Shown: one piece after another, positions 16,849 to 25,079 of the stretch
Layout of the letters: each line of letters opens with the position of its first letter
Position numbering within the stretch: position 1 is the first letter of the stretch
Assembly (NCBI GenBank): GCA_001275005.1
Contig: JWZX01001844.1
Span: 1 to 27,834 of the forward strand
DNA from: Chrysochromulina tobinii
Lineage: Eukaryota > Haptophyta > Prymnesiales > Chrysochromulinaceae
DNA: 27,834 bases
Reading direction: 5' to 3'
The notes under the pieces: generated by a model
What the model saw: the letters and a program-made list of their open reading frames with translations, nothing else
Told to the model about the DNA's origin: nothing
Databases searched by the model: none
Made by a program: the position numbers and the translations under genes

Positions 16849-17075
16849 GGAGCAGGAGTCCTAAGATATGCCACGAAGCGCCGCAGCACCGAAGGCTTTT
16901 ACGAAGGTCATAATATGCGGTATACGGGTATAGAATAGTATTATCTCCGCTAGTTATTCCGTTCGTCTAAATGGATATATGAGGTGAAGACAGCCGTATG
17001 GTCCTACCATGTGGCGCGACACAGTGTGTGTCCTGTCAATCGTCTACGGTCATCGAGTCGTAACGGACTACGCGG
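16849..17075. other. Short AT-richer convergent spacer
   Basis: 227 bases between converging stops, with a distinctly AT-rich core around 16905-16985 that contrasts with the GC-rich surroundings. It may hold both polyadenylation regions; no specific motif is claimed. Confidence 0.4.
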
Positions 17076-18362
17076 TCAGCCGAGCCAACCCCTAGCACGC
17101 GACGAGGGCTCAGCGCCGGCAGCCTCGCTCAATGACGCCTCCCTCGGCGCGCGCTGGGAGCCATTTCTGTGCGCGGTGCGCATCGAGGACGGTGCGGACG
17201 GTGCGGCCGGCGAGCGTGGCGACGGGCGTGCAAATGGATCCTCCGTCTTCGCCTGGTCATCGAGGAAAGTCGCGAAGGCGTCCGACCAGCTCAGACCCGA
17301 TCGGTACTCCCTCTCTGGATGCGGCGCGTTGGTCAAGCCCACCCGCTGCATGTCCGCCTCGGAGAAGTCCCACCACTCGGCCATCAGCTGCAGCATCTCA
17401 TCGCCGCGTGCTGTGTTGCCGCTCTCCACGTAATTGACCACCCACGAACGCGCGATCGCCTTGTCAACGGACGAAGCTTTAGCCGCCTGAAGCTGTTGCT
17501 GCAGCGCGAACACCTCCTCAACCTGCTTGTTGAAGCCTTCCGAGAGGCGCACGAGCTGCCCCTGCAGCGCGCGCACAACGCTCTCGTGCGCCGCCGTCGA
17601 CTGCTGCTGCGACGCCAGCGCCGCCTCCGCCTCGGCCACCTTGGTCTCAGTGCGCAGTAGCTCCGCCGCATGCGACAATTTGAGCTCGCGCAGCTCGTCG
17701 TGTAGTCTGCGGGCCTCGGCGGCCCTGTGCTCGCTCTGCGCCATCGCGGCGAGCGCGCGTTGCTCGGCCTCGGCAAGCTCGTGGTCCACGCCGTACGTGT
17801 CAGCCAAAGCCTCGCGCCGTGCAGCTTCCTCCGTCATCGCTGCTAGCTGCTCCTCGAGCGCCGAGAGCTTCGCGGCGCTCTGCTGCTGCGCCGTGGCGAC
17901 GGCCGCGCGCTGAAACTGCTCCGCCTGGCTGACGCGCTGCTCGAGTGCGCGCCCGAGCTCCTCGCACCGCATGGCGAGCTCGTCGCGTGCGACCGCCTCA
18001 GTCAATCGCACTCGCTCCATGGAGGCCTCGACACAACGCATCTCGTTCACTAGACAGGCGATGGCGGCCGCGTGCTCACGCTCACGCGGTCCGACAGACG
18101 TACTGCTTGCACCGCCAACGCTCGACGCGGGCGCGCCGTCAGCACTGCCGCTGCTCGTGGCAGCGTCTGCGCCCGCACCAGCTTGGGCAGCGTTGGCACG
18201 GCCACCTCCTTTGATGCTAGAGAGCATGCCAACCTGCGTGCGTAGCGTGGCGTTTTCGTCGCGCAGCCGACGCACCTCGTCGATAATCTCGTCGAAGCTC
18301 AGCCCGGCCTGGGGCGCGACGCTCTCCGCGAGCGATGCGACACTGCCGAAGAAGGACGCCAT
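17076..18362 (-). CDS. Golgin-like coiled-coil protein, GMAP-210/Rud3 type (GRAB/GRIP-like end)
   Basis: 428 residues from the ATG at 18362 (MASFFGSVASLAES); the frame upstream only offers a TTG. The N-terminus is a short amphipathic, Ser/Ala/Gly-containing helix, as in the ALPS membrane-curvature sensor of GMAP-210. Residues 24-46 and about 90-295 are coiled coil, Ala/Glu/Gln-rich. Residues about 297-343 read VDKAIARSWVVNYVES, GDEMLQLMAEWWDFSE and QRVGL, the pattern of the Arf-binding GRAB domain and related GRIP domains. The C-terminal tail is Pro/Ser-rich and disordered. The family tethers vesicles at the Golgi, so I expect a peripheral Golgi protein. It is much shorter than animal GMAP-210 and close to yeast Rud3 in size. 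It is head-to-head with the E2 gene. Confidence 0.7.
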   Translation of the reverse strand: MASFFGSVASLAESVAPQAGLSFDEIIDEVRRLRDENATLRTQVGMLSSIKGGGRANAAQAGAGADAATSSGSADGAPASSVGGASSTSVGPREREHAAAIACLVNEMRCVEASMERVRLTEAVARDELAMRCEELGRALEQRVSQAEQFQRAAVATAQQQSAAKLSALEEQLAAMTEEAARREALADTYGVDHELAEAEQRALAAMAQSEHRAAEARRLHDELRELKLSHAAELLRTETKVAEAEAALASQQQSTAAHESVVRALQGQLVRLSEGFNKQVEEVFALQQQLQAAKASSVDKAIARSWVVNYVESGNTARGDEMLQLMAEWWDFSEADMQRVGLTNAPHPEREYRSGLSWSDAFATFLDDQAKTEDPFARPSPRSPAAPSAPSSMRTAHRNGSQRAPREASLSEAAGAEPSSRARGWLG

Positions 18363-18703
18363 GACGGGAAGGCTGACACGACGCGCGATCAAATCACAGG
18401 AATAAGACGTTCAAAAGGTCAGCACAGAACGTCGGTCGGTGACAGAAACACCTCGTCCCGCACGACCGACGATGCGCGCCTGTGGACAATCAAGTGTATG
18501 TGTGCTGTCCTTCTCTGTTTGGGGTCTCGGCCTGTCTGAATCTGCGCGTGTGAGAACCTCGTGCTGCTCACGCTCGTCCACGGAATGGTGATGGGCTTAT
18601 CCTGCATCGTGTGAAAATCGCGGTTGTTATGATGAAAGATGTCATGTCCATTTTGCCTCCGTGGCGCTGAGATCAGCTCGTGTCGGCGCTTCTGCGATCG
18701 AAC
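18363..18703. promoter_or_regulatory. Divergent region between golgin and PDC E2 genes
   Basis: 341 bases between two diverging ATGs, so both promoters lie here. No repeat, TATA-like box or small gene is recognised. Confidence 0.4.
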
Positions 18704-20104
18704 ATGCGGAGCGCTGCGCTTCGATTGGCGCCCCTGACCCGCACGGCTCCGCGCGCGTCACTCGTATCATGCGTCCGCAAGCTGAGCTCGCTGCCGCCTC
18801 ACACCCTGCTCCCGATGCCTGCGCTCTCGCCCACAATGACGTCGGGTAACCTCGCTTCGTGGAAGAAGGCGGTGGGCGACAAGATTGAAGCGGGTGATGT
18901 GATTGCAGAGGTGGAGACGGACAAGGCCACTGTTGATTACGAGGCTGTTGACGAGGGCATCATTGCAAAAATCCTGAAGCCGGAGGGAACGCAAGACATC
19001 ACTGTCGGCACCCCCATCGCTGTCCTTGTTATGGATCCCACTATGGTTGCGGCCTTCAAGGACTATGCGCCCAGCGCTGGCGCCGCGCCCGCGCCCGCGG
19101 CTCCCAAGGCGGCTTCCGCCCCCGCCCCTGCCCCTGCCAGTGCTGCCGCACCCGCGGCGCCCGCTCCTGCCGCGACGACCGCTCCTGCACCCCCGCCTCG
19201 GCTGCCTGCGGGCAAATCAGCACCAGCGAGCCCATATGCCAAGGCCCTGGCCGCCAAGGCAGGCATTGCGCTCGCGACCATCGCGGGCACGGGTCCTGGT
19301 GGGCGCATCATCGCGGCGGACGTGCTCGAGCAGGCGGCGAAGCCAGCGGTCGCTGCGGCGGCGCCAGCGGCGGAGATGAAGGCGCCAGCAGTCGAGATGC
19401 CGCCAGGCGCGGCGTTTGTGGATCTGCCCAATACGCAGATCCGTAAGGTGACGGCGAAGCGCATGGTCGAGAATAAGAACGGAGACATCCCGCACTACTA
19501 CTTGACCATGGAGGTGGAGATGGACGCCCTGATGGAGATGCGGGCCTCTGTGAACGCGGCCCAGGACAAGGTCAAGACCTCTGTGAACGATTACGTGATC
19601 AAGGCGTGCGCGTACGCCCTCAAAGAGGTCCCCGCGTGCAACTCGCAGTGGACGGACGAGTACATTCGCCAATTTGCTGCGGCCGACATCTCGGTCGCCG
19701 TCAACACCGACCGTGGGCTGCTCACCCCCATTATCTTCTCCGCAGACACCAAGTCCGTGGTCGAGATCAGCCAGGACGTCAAGAGCCTTGCTGGGAAGGC
19801 CAAAGCTGGCAAGCTCAAGCCGGCAGAGTTCATCGGCGGCACCTTCACCGTGTCGAATCTGGGCATGACGGGCGTCAAGCAGTTCACCGCGATCATCAAC
19901 GGCCCTCAGGCGTGTATTCTCGCTGTCGGCAGTGCCGAGAAGAAGCTCGTGCCCGGCCCAGATCAGGCGACGCCGTTCTTGACCAAGACGGTGATGGCGG
20001 TGACTCTCTCCTCCGACCACCGCATTGTGGATGGTGCCATCGGCGCCGAGTGGCTCAAGGCATTCAAGAAGGCCATCGAGAATCCCGTGCTGCTGCTGTT
20101 GTGA
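18704..20104 (+). CDS. DLAT: Dihydrolipoyl acetyltransferase, pyruvate dehydrogenase complex E2 (mitochondrial)
   Basis: 466 residues from the ATG at 18704; a GTG eight codons upstream is unlikely. E2 transfers the acetyl group from lipoyl-lysine to CoA and forms the core of the pyruvate dehydrogenase complex. Residues 1-30 are an Arg/Ser/Ala mitochondrial presequence with no acidic residue. The single lipoyl domain (33-110) has MPALSPTM and the lipoylated K74 in ETDKATVDYE. An Ala/Pro hinge (120-170) follows. The E1/E3-binding domain (about 176-209) reads SPYAKALAAKAG and GTGPGGRIIAADVLE. The catalytic domain (237-466) has IRKVTAKRM, FTVSNLGM and the active-site DHRIVDGAIGAEW with H439 and D443. 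All key residues are present. The N-terminus argues for the mitochondrial rather than the plastid enzyme. Confidence 0.95.
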   Translation: MRSAALRLAPLTRTAPRASLVSCVRKLSSLPPHTLLPMPALSPTMTSGNLASWKKAVGDKIEAGDVIAEVETDKATVDYEAVDEGIIAKILKPEGTQDITVGTPIAVLVMDPTMVAAFKDYAPSAGAAPAPAAPKAASAPAPAPASAAAPAAPAPAATTAPAPPPRLPAGKSAPASPYAKALAAKAGIALATIAGTGPGGRIIAADVLEQAAKPAVAAAAPAAEMKAPAVEMPPGAAFVDLPNTQIRKVTAKRMVENKNGDIPHYYLTMEVEMDALMEMRASVNAAQDKVKTSVNDYVIKACAYALKEVPACNSQWTDEYIRQFAAADISVAVNTDRGLLTPIIFSADTKSVVEISQDVKSLAGKAKAGKLKPAEFIGGTFTVSNLGMTGVKQFTAIINGPQACILAVGSAEKKLVPGPDQATPFLTKTVMAVTLSSDHRIVDGAIGAEWLKAFKKAIENPVLLLL

Positions 20105-20118
20105 ACCCTAGAGACTGA

Positions 20119-20293
20119 GCATGCATTCGTGGATTCGCTACCTCGCTGCGCATGCATTCGGCGCATGCATTCGTGGATTCGCTACCTCGCTGCATGCATT
20201 CGTGGATTCGCTACCTCGCTGCGCATGCATTCGGCGCATGCATTCGTGGATTCGCTACCTCGCTGCATGCATTCGTGGATTCGCTACCTCGCT
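20119..20293. repeat. Perfect compound minisatellite (A-B-A-A-B-A-A)
   Basis: Five copies of a 29-base unit A (starts GCATGCATTCGTGGATTCGC) at 20119, 20163, 20192, 20236 and 20265, with two copies of a 15-base unit B (GCGCATGCATTCGGC) at 20148 and 20221. B is nearly the first half of A, so it looks like a truncated copy. All copies are identical, which implies recent expansion or homogenisation. The array begins 14 bases after the E2 stop, so it probably lies in the 3' leader. Confidence 0.97.
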
Positions 20294-20824
20294 GCGCCGT
20301 GGGGAGCAGATTGCAGCTCGTATGTACACGTCCAAAGCGAGGGGTGAGCGCATGTGGTCGTTTTGGACCATCGACGAGGGGGATTGAGTGAGTGGGATGA
20401 TCGAGAGGGAGGCAGGCGAGGAGACCGCAGAGGAAGATCATGGTACTGTGCCGTGTTCTGTGTACGCAGCTCGCAGCCGCCGAGTCACGTCACACCGGGA
20501 CACAGGATCGGGAGATTGGCACGGCAGCGCGGCGCGTGCGAAGCGCGGCGCGGGAGCCAAAGTCGTGGCTCATCCTGATGACACGTGACACCTGAGTCGT
20601 GTATCTAAAGCGAAGCGCGTGACGGCACATGTAACGATACACACAAGGTGCGTTCGGTTCGTGAGATTATTCGAGTCTTCTCTGTGCATGCAGTTCATGC
20701 ACACTTAATGGGATGGTTAATGAATAAGCAGTTTCGAGAGCTCAGGCCCGGCCAAGGGCCGGCTTTGAGTCCCAGGTGGTGTGATGTGTGCCGAGAGACG
20801 GCGGTATTGGCGGTTTGGCGGCGG

Positions 20825-20902
20825 CGTGCGGTTATTGGTAAGTAAGTAAGTAAGTAAAACACGCCTGACGGCGTCGTGCGGTTATTGGTTAGAATCCCGC
20901 AC
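20825..20902. repeat. GTAA microsatellite flanked by a 15-bp direct repeat and hairpin
   Basis: CGTGCGGTTATTGGT occurs at 20825-20839 and again at 20875-20889. Between them lies a five-unit GTAA run (20838-20857). The second copy overlaps a possible stem GTGCGG (20876-20881) with CCGCAC (20897-20902). No function is evident. Confidence 0.7.
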
Positions 20903-21419
20903 CGGACAAACACGCGGTGAGAGAGCCGCCTTGTGCGGCGACCTCGCGCACAGGCGCGTGACACTAGCGCGACAAGACAGGCGGCGCGCCCTCTTTCGCT
21001 TTCCAAAGTAACTCTTCGGACTGTGGGTACTTATGGTATGTATCCTGCATACATGCGCATGATTCATACCCGCCCGCCGGCGCGCTCTGCTCGTAGGCAC
21101 GTAGGGCAGCCGCGCCTCCGCCCAAGTTGGAGCGTTGCTCGCCCCAGAAGACAACTGATCTAGCGCCTTTGGCGCAAGAACATGCAGCTAGAACCCACCT
21201 TTCACCCGGTACTGTTTGTGTCGCGAAGACGCATCGTGGACCAGCCGTATAGTTACCGTATAGTACTCTCTCAGAAGTATTTCTGTTCGCCTCTACGGAA
21301 AAGCGGGGAGTCCTCTTTGCATGCCTTTCTTTTTGTGCATTCTTTTTGGAGTTTCTGTCAAAAATCGGTGAACTTGTGCATGGAACCATCCGTGTCAGCC
21401 ATCTTGCCGACGGACGTCA

Positions 21420-24400
21420 ATGCCGGCGCCGGGCAATGTTGCAAACTCAGCTCCGAGCACCTCAGCCACCGCTGCACTCGCTCCGCCACCTTTAATCAGT
21501 AGTACGTTTTGGCGCCGCTCCATGAAACGCGCCAGCGTCCTCTGCAGCATCACGGGACTGGGGGCGCCGACTTCACCTGCACACAGGCACGCCCCCTCAT
21601 TCAAGCGCAATGAGCAAGGTGTTCTGGCAAGCAAGAAGGATCTGGTCACAGCCAAGTTTGAGCTCGTCGGCCGCTCCGCGCTCGCCGACCTGGTCCGCGA
21701 ACTCCAGAGCCAAGTGATTCGCCTGGAGGAGAAGATGGAGAACTTGCGACACCGCCGCAGCTACCTCTCGAAGTCAGAGCAGCGGATCGTCTCGGTGCAG
21801 CTCAAGGCCATCGAGTTGGAGATCGGCGAGCTGAAGGCGCAGCTTTCACAGCTCCGAGGCCTCTGCGACTTTGACTTCATCCCCAGCTACTGCCCAATCG
21901 ACATGGCCTCCCTGCAACGCGAGGCGATGCAACTCGCCGATGAGGAGAAGAGCTATGAGGAGAAGAGCTATGGCGCGCGCACGCTGTGGCGGGAGGGTGG
22001 TAGGTTCGCCATGCAAGTCGAGAGCCTTCGAGTCTCCCGGGCCAACGGGCAGCCGCCGCCTCAGCCTGCCGTCATGTTCGAGCATGTGGCGACGCTTCAC
22101 GAGATGCCAATGCACGCATGCATCCACGTGGACATGACTGGCGATGGTCTGCCCATGCACGCATGCATGCACGTGGACATGACTGGCGATGGTCTACGGG
22201 GTGTATTGCCCGAGACGGTCCGCGCTCAACCCAGTTCCGAGACGGCCGCAGCAGCCCTACGCACAGTCGACTTCCGAGACGGCCTTAGCACTCCGTACAC
22301 AACCCAATCCCTTGACGAATCCCTTGACGCATCAGGGGACGTGCAGGATACCGGCGTGCATCATCGGCCGCTTGATCGCCTAGAGACAGCCGCACCAACA
22401 GCACCAACCGCACCAGCCGCCCCAACCGCACCAGCCGCACCAGCCGCACCAGCGGCACCAACCGCACCAGCCGCCCCAACCGCACCAGCCGCCCCAGCCG
22501 CACCAGCGGCACCAGCCGCACCGCCCAGGGCAAATGCCCGGTCCAACGGGCAAGAGCGGCTCCTTCGAATGCACAAGATGAACGGGTGGGTGCGGGAAGT
22601 CCCGAGGGGATTGCACGAGGCCATCACGTGGAGGCGACGGCTCGCCAGCGATGCGCTGCATCTGAGCCTCTGGCTGGTCTTCACAAGGCACGCCAAGGAG
22701 AACCTGCTCAAACAGCTCGAGACGACGGAACGAGAGACTGCTACGTGGAGCCGCCGGCTCAAGCTGCGCGACGAGATGCAGCGCGCGGTCGAAGCGGCGT
22801 CGCAAGGGCAGCCGAACCCTCTTGGCTCGAGAGCTGCTGAGAGAGCGGCGTGCGATGCAGCCCTGGAGCGCATGTCCACGAGCCTGCACGCGGCGGGGTT
22901 CAACCTCGCCGAGGTGCGTCGCCATCATGCCGCATGCGTACACTTCGAGGCCATGCTCGTCCAGCTCGCCGCCCTCGGCGAGGACGAGCGGAGGCATGCG
23001 TGCCGAAGCATCCTGCGCCACGTTCTTCTCAAGCACCGCAAGGACGAGGCCGAACGCATGAACAAATTGCTTGCGAAACATGCTGCACCATTCTTTTGTC
23101 GTAGGTTCGCTCGCAAGCTCGCTGCGATACGCGCACGCAGAGAACGCAGAGACCAGGCCGCCACGCTCATCCAGGGCCACGCCCGAGGAATCGCGCCCAA
23201 GCGACTGTTCGCGCGCCAGCGCAACTCAGCGGTGCGTATCCAGAAGGAAGTGCGAAAGAAGTGGATCCGAATGAAGTGGTTCACGCACGCCCAAAAGGGT
23301 CTGTCACATTCAGAGGCTGCCCGGCGCTTGGAGGCGGCCATCCGGATCCAGAGGCGCGTGCGAGCGCGACAAGATGAGAGGCTCACGATCGACGCTGCCA
23401 AGGCCGCGCTGCGCAAGCGGGATGCACTCGGCCACGCTGCAGGCGTGTTCAGTCACTCTGTCGACCATCAGAAGGACGAGTGCATGCGGGCAGAGCGCTT
23501 ACGGGCAAGGGCAGACGAGGCTGTACGCGTGTGCGAGGACGAGGCCGGTCACAGGCGGCGGCCAGCTTCGGCTGCCCACCCGCGACGTCCGTCCTCGGCG
23601 GCTCTCTGCCTACCGACGAAGATTCTGCGCCCAGAGCGGCCAAGGACGGCTGGACCCTCGAGCTCTCGGTACTCGAGACCCCTTCACCGGCCTCTCTCGG
23701 CGACGGCAGCGACGGCTTCGATTCGCGGAGATGCGCCCTCGAAGCCTGCGCCTTCAAATGCATACGCACGCGGCGTACCAGTCTCCTCATCGTTCACCTC
23801 GCATTCGGCCGAGGCTGCCCCGGCTGAGGTTGCAGACGCGCTCAGTGCGGGTCTCAAACTAGTGAAGCAGCAGGCGAAGCATCCAGGAATTGTGACGCCG
23901 TGCCGCCCGGTCGGTCCTTGGGTGCAGACTCCCCGCGCACTGCACTACCTGAGCGCAGCGGAGGCCCATATGCTTGCTTGCATGGCGTTGACACGGCCGC
24001 CGTCGCAACCACGGGACCAAAAGTCTGTGACGAAAGGGACGTCGGCGCAACTCACTCCAAATGTCAAGGTGCAGAGTTGGGTTGTAGCCTCTCAGCCCGA
24101 CTCCGAGCCATCACCACCACCTGACAGTGACATCGCGGCGATCGCTTTTTTCGACGACCAGCCGGTTCGAGAGAGCGTCGCTCCTCGTTATGTCTTCCCG
24201 AACCAGCGCAACATCAGTGCGATCGAGTGCGACCGCCCGACGCGCTGGTACGCTAGCCTGTGGGATGACGCCAGCTTCCTGAGCGCCCATGCCAAACGCC
24301 GTCGGGTGGAGACGGCTGCGTGGCGAGCCCATCGCGAGGCATGGAAGCGATCAGCCTCATTCCGACGCGAGTTGCTCCTCGAGGAGAGCTGGAAGCGCAC

Positions 24401-24821
24401 GGATGCGGCCAAGCAGACGACCATACAGTTCGTGCGGCGCAGGGAGCACGAGCTGCGAATGAAGCGCTTTGATCTGGAGGACCGCGCGTGCGTGCGGATC
24501 CAGCGCTCGTGGCGGCAGCAGGTCCAGTGGCGCCGTGACACAGAGGCTATGTATGCGCTCGTACCTTTCCAGGTGGCCACGCCCATGGCACCCTATCAGA
24601 AGGCATACGACGCACGCCGCAAGACTCAGTTTGTTTCGGAGATGCCCACTGGTGACCCGAATGGGCTAGTCTCTCACGGCGACGCCCAGTTGTTGAGCCA
24701 TGCTGGTGCGCATATGGCCGAACCGTTGTGGCAGAACCCTTCGCTTGCTGGTATCCACACGGCGGCCTCGCAAATTTCAGACATTCTCGAGGGCGTTATG
24801 TGCAAGTGGAAATGGTTATGA
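21420..24821 (+). CDS. Large IQ-motif protein, possibly calmodulin-binding and cytoskeletal or ciliary
   Basis: 1133 residues, intronless; ATG at 21420, with MKRAS at codon 35 as an alternative start. Residues about 75-150 form a coiled coil (LVRELQSQVIRLEEKMENL, then KAIELEIGELKAQLSQL). Two in-frame repeats follow: EEKSYEEKSY near 180 and a 15-residue pair PMHACIHVDMTGDGL about 230-259. Residues about 322-370 are an Ala/Pro/Thr run. The basic middle has IQ motifs at about 583 (AATLIQGHARG), 605 (AVRIQKEVRKKW) and 640 (AIRIQRRVRARQ), with a fourth near 1026 (CVRIQRSWRQQ). Around 714-760 lie RRPASA, RRPSSA, RPRTA and RPLSA, short Arg-Pro-x-Ser/Thr-Ala motifs often seen in flagellar proteins. 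IQ motifs bind calmodulin or myosin light chains. No motor or kinase domain is seen. I do not recognise a specific orthologue. Confidence 0.75.
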   Translation: MPAPGNVANSAPSTSATAALAPPPLISSTFWRRSMKRASVLCSITGLGAPTSPAHRHAPSFKRNEQGVLASKKDLVTAKFELVGRSALADLVRELQSQVIRLEEKMENLRHRRSYLSKSEQRIVSVQLKAIELEIGELKAQLSQLRGLCDFDFIPSYCPIDMASLQREAMQLADEEKSYEEKSYGARTLWREGGRFAMQVESLRVSRANGQPPPQPAVMFEHVATLHEMPMHACIHVDMTGDGLPMHACMHVDMTGDGLRGVLPETVRAQPSSETAAAALRTVDFRDGLSTPYTTQSLDESLDASGDVQDTGVHHRPLDRLETAAPTAPTAPAAPTAPAAPAAPAAPTAPAAPTAPAAPAAPAAPAAPPRANARSNGQERLLRMHKMNGWVREVPRGLHEAITWRRRLASDALHLSLWLVFTRHAKENLLKQLETTERETATWSRRLKLRDEMQRAVEAASQGQPNPLGSRAAERAACDAALERMSTSLHAAGFNLAEVRRHHAACVHFEAMLVQLAALGEDERRHACRSILRHVLLKHRKDEAERMNKLLAKHAAPFFCRRFARKLAAIRARRERRDQAATLIQGHARGIAPKRLFARQRNSAVRIQKEVRKKWIRMKWFTHAQKGLSHSEAARRLEAAIRIQRRVRARQDERLTIDAAKAALRKRDALGHAAGVFSHSVDHQKDECMRAERLRARADEAVRVCEDEAGHRRRPASAAHPRRPSSAALCLPTKILRPERPRTAGPSSSRYSRPLHRPLSATAATASIRGDAPSKPAPSNAYARGVPVSSSFTSHSAEAAPAEVADALSAGLKLVKQQAKHPGIVTPCRPVGPWVQTPRALHYLSAAEAHMLACMALTRPPSQPRDQKSVTKGTSAQLTPNVKVQSWVVASQPDSEPSPPPDSDIAAIAFFDDQPVRESVAPRYVFPNQRNISAIECDRPTRWYASLWDDASFLSAHAKRRRVETAAWRAHREAWKRSASFRRELLLEESWKRTDAAKQTTIQFVRRREHELRMKRFDLEDRACVRIQRSWRQQVQWRRDTEAMYALVPFQVATPMAPYQKAYDARRKTQFVSEMPTGDPNGLVSHGDAQLLSHAGAHMAEPLWQNPSLAGIHTAASQISDILEGVMCKWKWL
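22107..22196 (+). repeat. In-frame 45-bp tandem repeat inside the IQ-motif gene
   Basis: Copies at 22107-22151 and 22152-22196 encode PMHACIHVDMTGDGL and PMHACMHVDMTGDGL. Four bases differ. Being a multiple of three, the duplication keeps the frame. Confidence 0.9.
22383..22527 (+). repeat. Coding Ala/Pro/Thr microrepeat
   Basis: A run of GCACCAACC, GCACCAGCC and GCCCCAACC-type 9-base units encoding mixed APT and APA triplets inside the IQ-motif gene. It separates the N-terminal coiled-coil half from the IQ-bearing half and probably forms an extended linker. Confidence 0.85.
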
Positions 24822-25079
24822 AGTCAGAAGTGATGAACCAAGACGAGAAAGGCACTCCCACTCGCGCTCGCTCACGACGGACTGTTGAGCTTGCCTGTTG
24901 AGTCGGCGAAGTTACTTTTCGCTTACAAACTACCACTACCCTACTAAGCACTACTCGCTCTAAACCACTAAAGCTTTCCGAATACGTACGAGGCAGCAGT
25001 TGCACTCGGCGGCTACTCCTCGCCTCGGCCCTCATGCGTCGAGAGGCGCAGATCGACGCTAGCGATCCTCAAGGTATCC
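24822..25079. other. Short convergent spacer
   Basis: 258 bases between the stops of the IQ-motif gene and the LRR gene. It contains CTACCACTACCCTACTAAGC-like C/A/T-rich text; nothing further is recognised. Confidence 0.4.

Larger units (their letters stand above)
20105..21419. other. Repeat-rich intergenic region, no gene recognised
   Basis: 1315 bases between two same-strand genes. It contains the E2 3' leader with a minisatellite (20119-20293), a GTAA microsatellite near 20838 and a 15-base direct repeat around it. The remaining frames on either strand have no domain character. The promoter of the IQ-motif gene must lie toward the right end, where the text is AT-richer (about 21180-21370). 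Confidence 0.5.

Noticed and set aside
19217-20020. 267-codon minus-strand frame
   Set aside because: It lies opposite the conserved E2 catalytic domain and has His/Arg-rich shadow composition.
20119-20293. CRISPR-like array, because 29-base repeats recur
   Set aside because: Repeats are mostly contiguous, the only spacer-like unit is identical both times and derived from the repeat itself, and the context is eukaryotic. It is a minisatellite.
20876-20902. tRNA T-arm, from GGTTAGAATCC between complementary GTGCGG and CCGCAC
   Set aside because: The loop is 15 bases instead of 7 and no acceptor, D or anticodon arms can be laid out upstream.
21395-21655. 86-codon minus-strand frame with GGGASAAVAEVLGAEFA
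   Set aside because: The text looks protein-like, but it overlaps the start of the IQ-motif gene, has no family match that I know, and no room for a separate promoter.
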